This document shows positions 63,716 through 64,000 of a DNA stretch of 64,000 nucleotides, in pieces. Below the pieces are notes generated by a model. That model was not told where the DNA came from, searched no databases, and saw only the letters and a list, made by a program, of their open reading frames with translations. Position numbers and translations under genes: made by a program. The stretch is from Microbacterium dextranolyticum (lineage in GTDB: Bacteria; Actinomycetota; Actinomycetes; Actinomycetales; Microbacteriaceae), in NCBI RefSeq assembly GCF_016907295.1, contig NZ_JAFBBR010000001.1, positions 3,117,201-3,181,200 on the forward strand, read 5' to 3'. The first letter of the stretch is position 1. The number at the start of each line of letters is the position of its first letter.

Positions 63716-64000
63716 TCAAACGCGGAAGACCGAGTGCACCGGTCCGCAGACGTCCCGCCCGCCGAGACCGTCGAGCTCCATGATCACGGCGGTGCCGGCG
63801 CAGACGAGGCCCAGCTCCGCGAGCAGCTGCTGGCCCGCCCGCAGGGTGCCGCCGGTGGCGAGGATGTCGTCGACGAGCAGCACGCGGCAGCCGCGCGGCA
63901 GGTCGTCGCTCATCTCGATCGAGGCCGTGCCGTACTCGAGCGCGTAGTCGACGGATGCCGCCGGACGCGGCAGCTTGCCCGCCTTGCGGATCGGCGCCAT
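63716..64000 (-). CDS. apt: Adenine phosphoribosyltransferase (C-terminal part)
   Basis: The last 94 codons of apt; the gene's start lies beyond the window edge. The PRPP-binding loop [17 protein letters not shown] is intact, followed by [21 protein letters not shown], typical of Apt. It salvages adenine to AMP. Confidence 0.9.
   Translation of the reverse strand: MAPIRKAGKLPRPAASVDYALEYGTASIEMSDDLPRGCRVLLVDDILATGGTLRAGQQLLAELGLVCAGTAVIMELDGLGGRDVCGPVHSVFRV

Overview
The window is high-GC (roughly 70%), densely packed chromosome of an actinobacterium. The gene families (DUF3073, HtaA-type haem protein, CebR-type sugar control, sterol-carrier-like protein), the many near-leaderless genes with a TAGNNT box just before the start codon, and the very frequent heptamer GGATGCC/GGCATCC point to Microbacteriaceae, most likely Microbacterium or a close relative. 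This assignment is inference. I see no rRNA, tRNA, CRISPR array, insertion sequence or prophage.

Layout. 1-8.6 kb: a small membrane protein, a three-unit intergenic repeat, a DUF4097-PadR pair with its palindromic operators, UspA, DUF3073, an MFS exporter, purF and purM, and two unknowns. 8.6-15.5 kb: a haem-uptake locus, in which a giant HtaA surface protein diverges from hmuTUV across two DtxR-like iron boxes. 15.5-24 kb: an oxidoreductase, an SCP-like protein, purD, an MFS-PadR drug-efflux pair, a TfoX-like protein, purC and a uracil permease. 24-30.7 kb: a cellobiose locus (CebR regulator, GH1 beta-glucosidase, cebEFG-type ABC transporter) with a perfect CebR-type operator. 30.7-32.4 kb: purS, purQ and a CMP/dCMP-like deaminase.

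32.4-61.5 kb is a very large purine and ureide catabolic region. It holds an ABC transporter operon ending in an adenine-deaminase-like gene whose HAGE motif is altered; mocA and xdhC; a two-gene xanthine dehydrogenase with the [2Fe-2S] and Mo parts fused; a guanine/8-oxoguanine-deaminase-like amidohydrolase; and a LOG-family phosphoribohydrolase. These are followed by allantoate amidohydrolase, a PucG-like transaminase, an AtzH-amidase fusion, an acetamidase/formamidase, allantoinase, a hydantoin-type racemase and an NCS1 permease. The divergent side has an XRE-cupin regulator, uraD, uraH, FAD-dependent urate hydroxylase hpxO and an 809-residue unknown protein. A urate/xanthine permease closes the block. 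Together they give a plausible route purine base -> xanthine -> urate -> HIU -> OHCU -> allantoin -> allantoate -> ureidoglycine -> oxalurate/glycine, with 4-nt overlaps suggesting coupled translation. 61.6-64 kb: a ParA-like ATPase with an altered Walker A, a small membrane protein and the 3' part of apt.

Most notable: (1) GGATGCC/GGCATCC is far too frequent for base composition, uses otherwise rare codons in genes, and also forms inverted pairs in terminators, like uptake-sequence or HIP1-type genome motifs; (2) an overlapping amidase-pucG-allantoate amidohydrolase set suggests an unassigned oxalurate-degrading step; (3) a five-gene ABC transporter plus atypical deaminase operon; (4) two identical GTGAAG-N6-CTTCAC operators exactly 52 bp apart; (5) several families of intergenic hairpin repeats.
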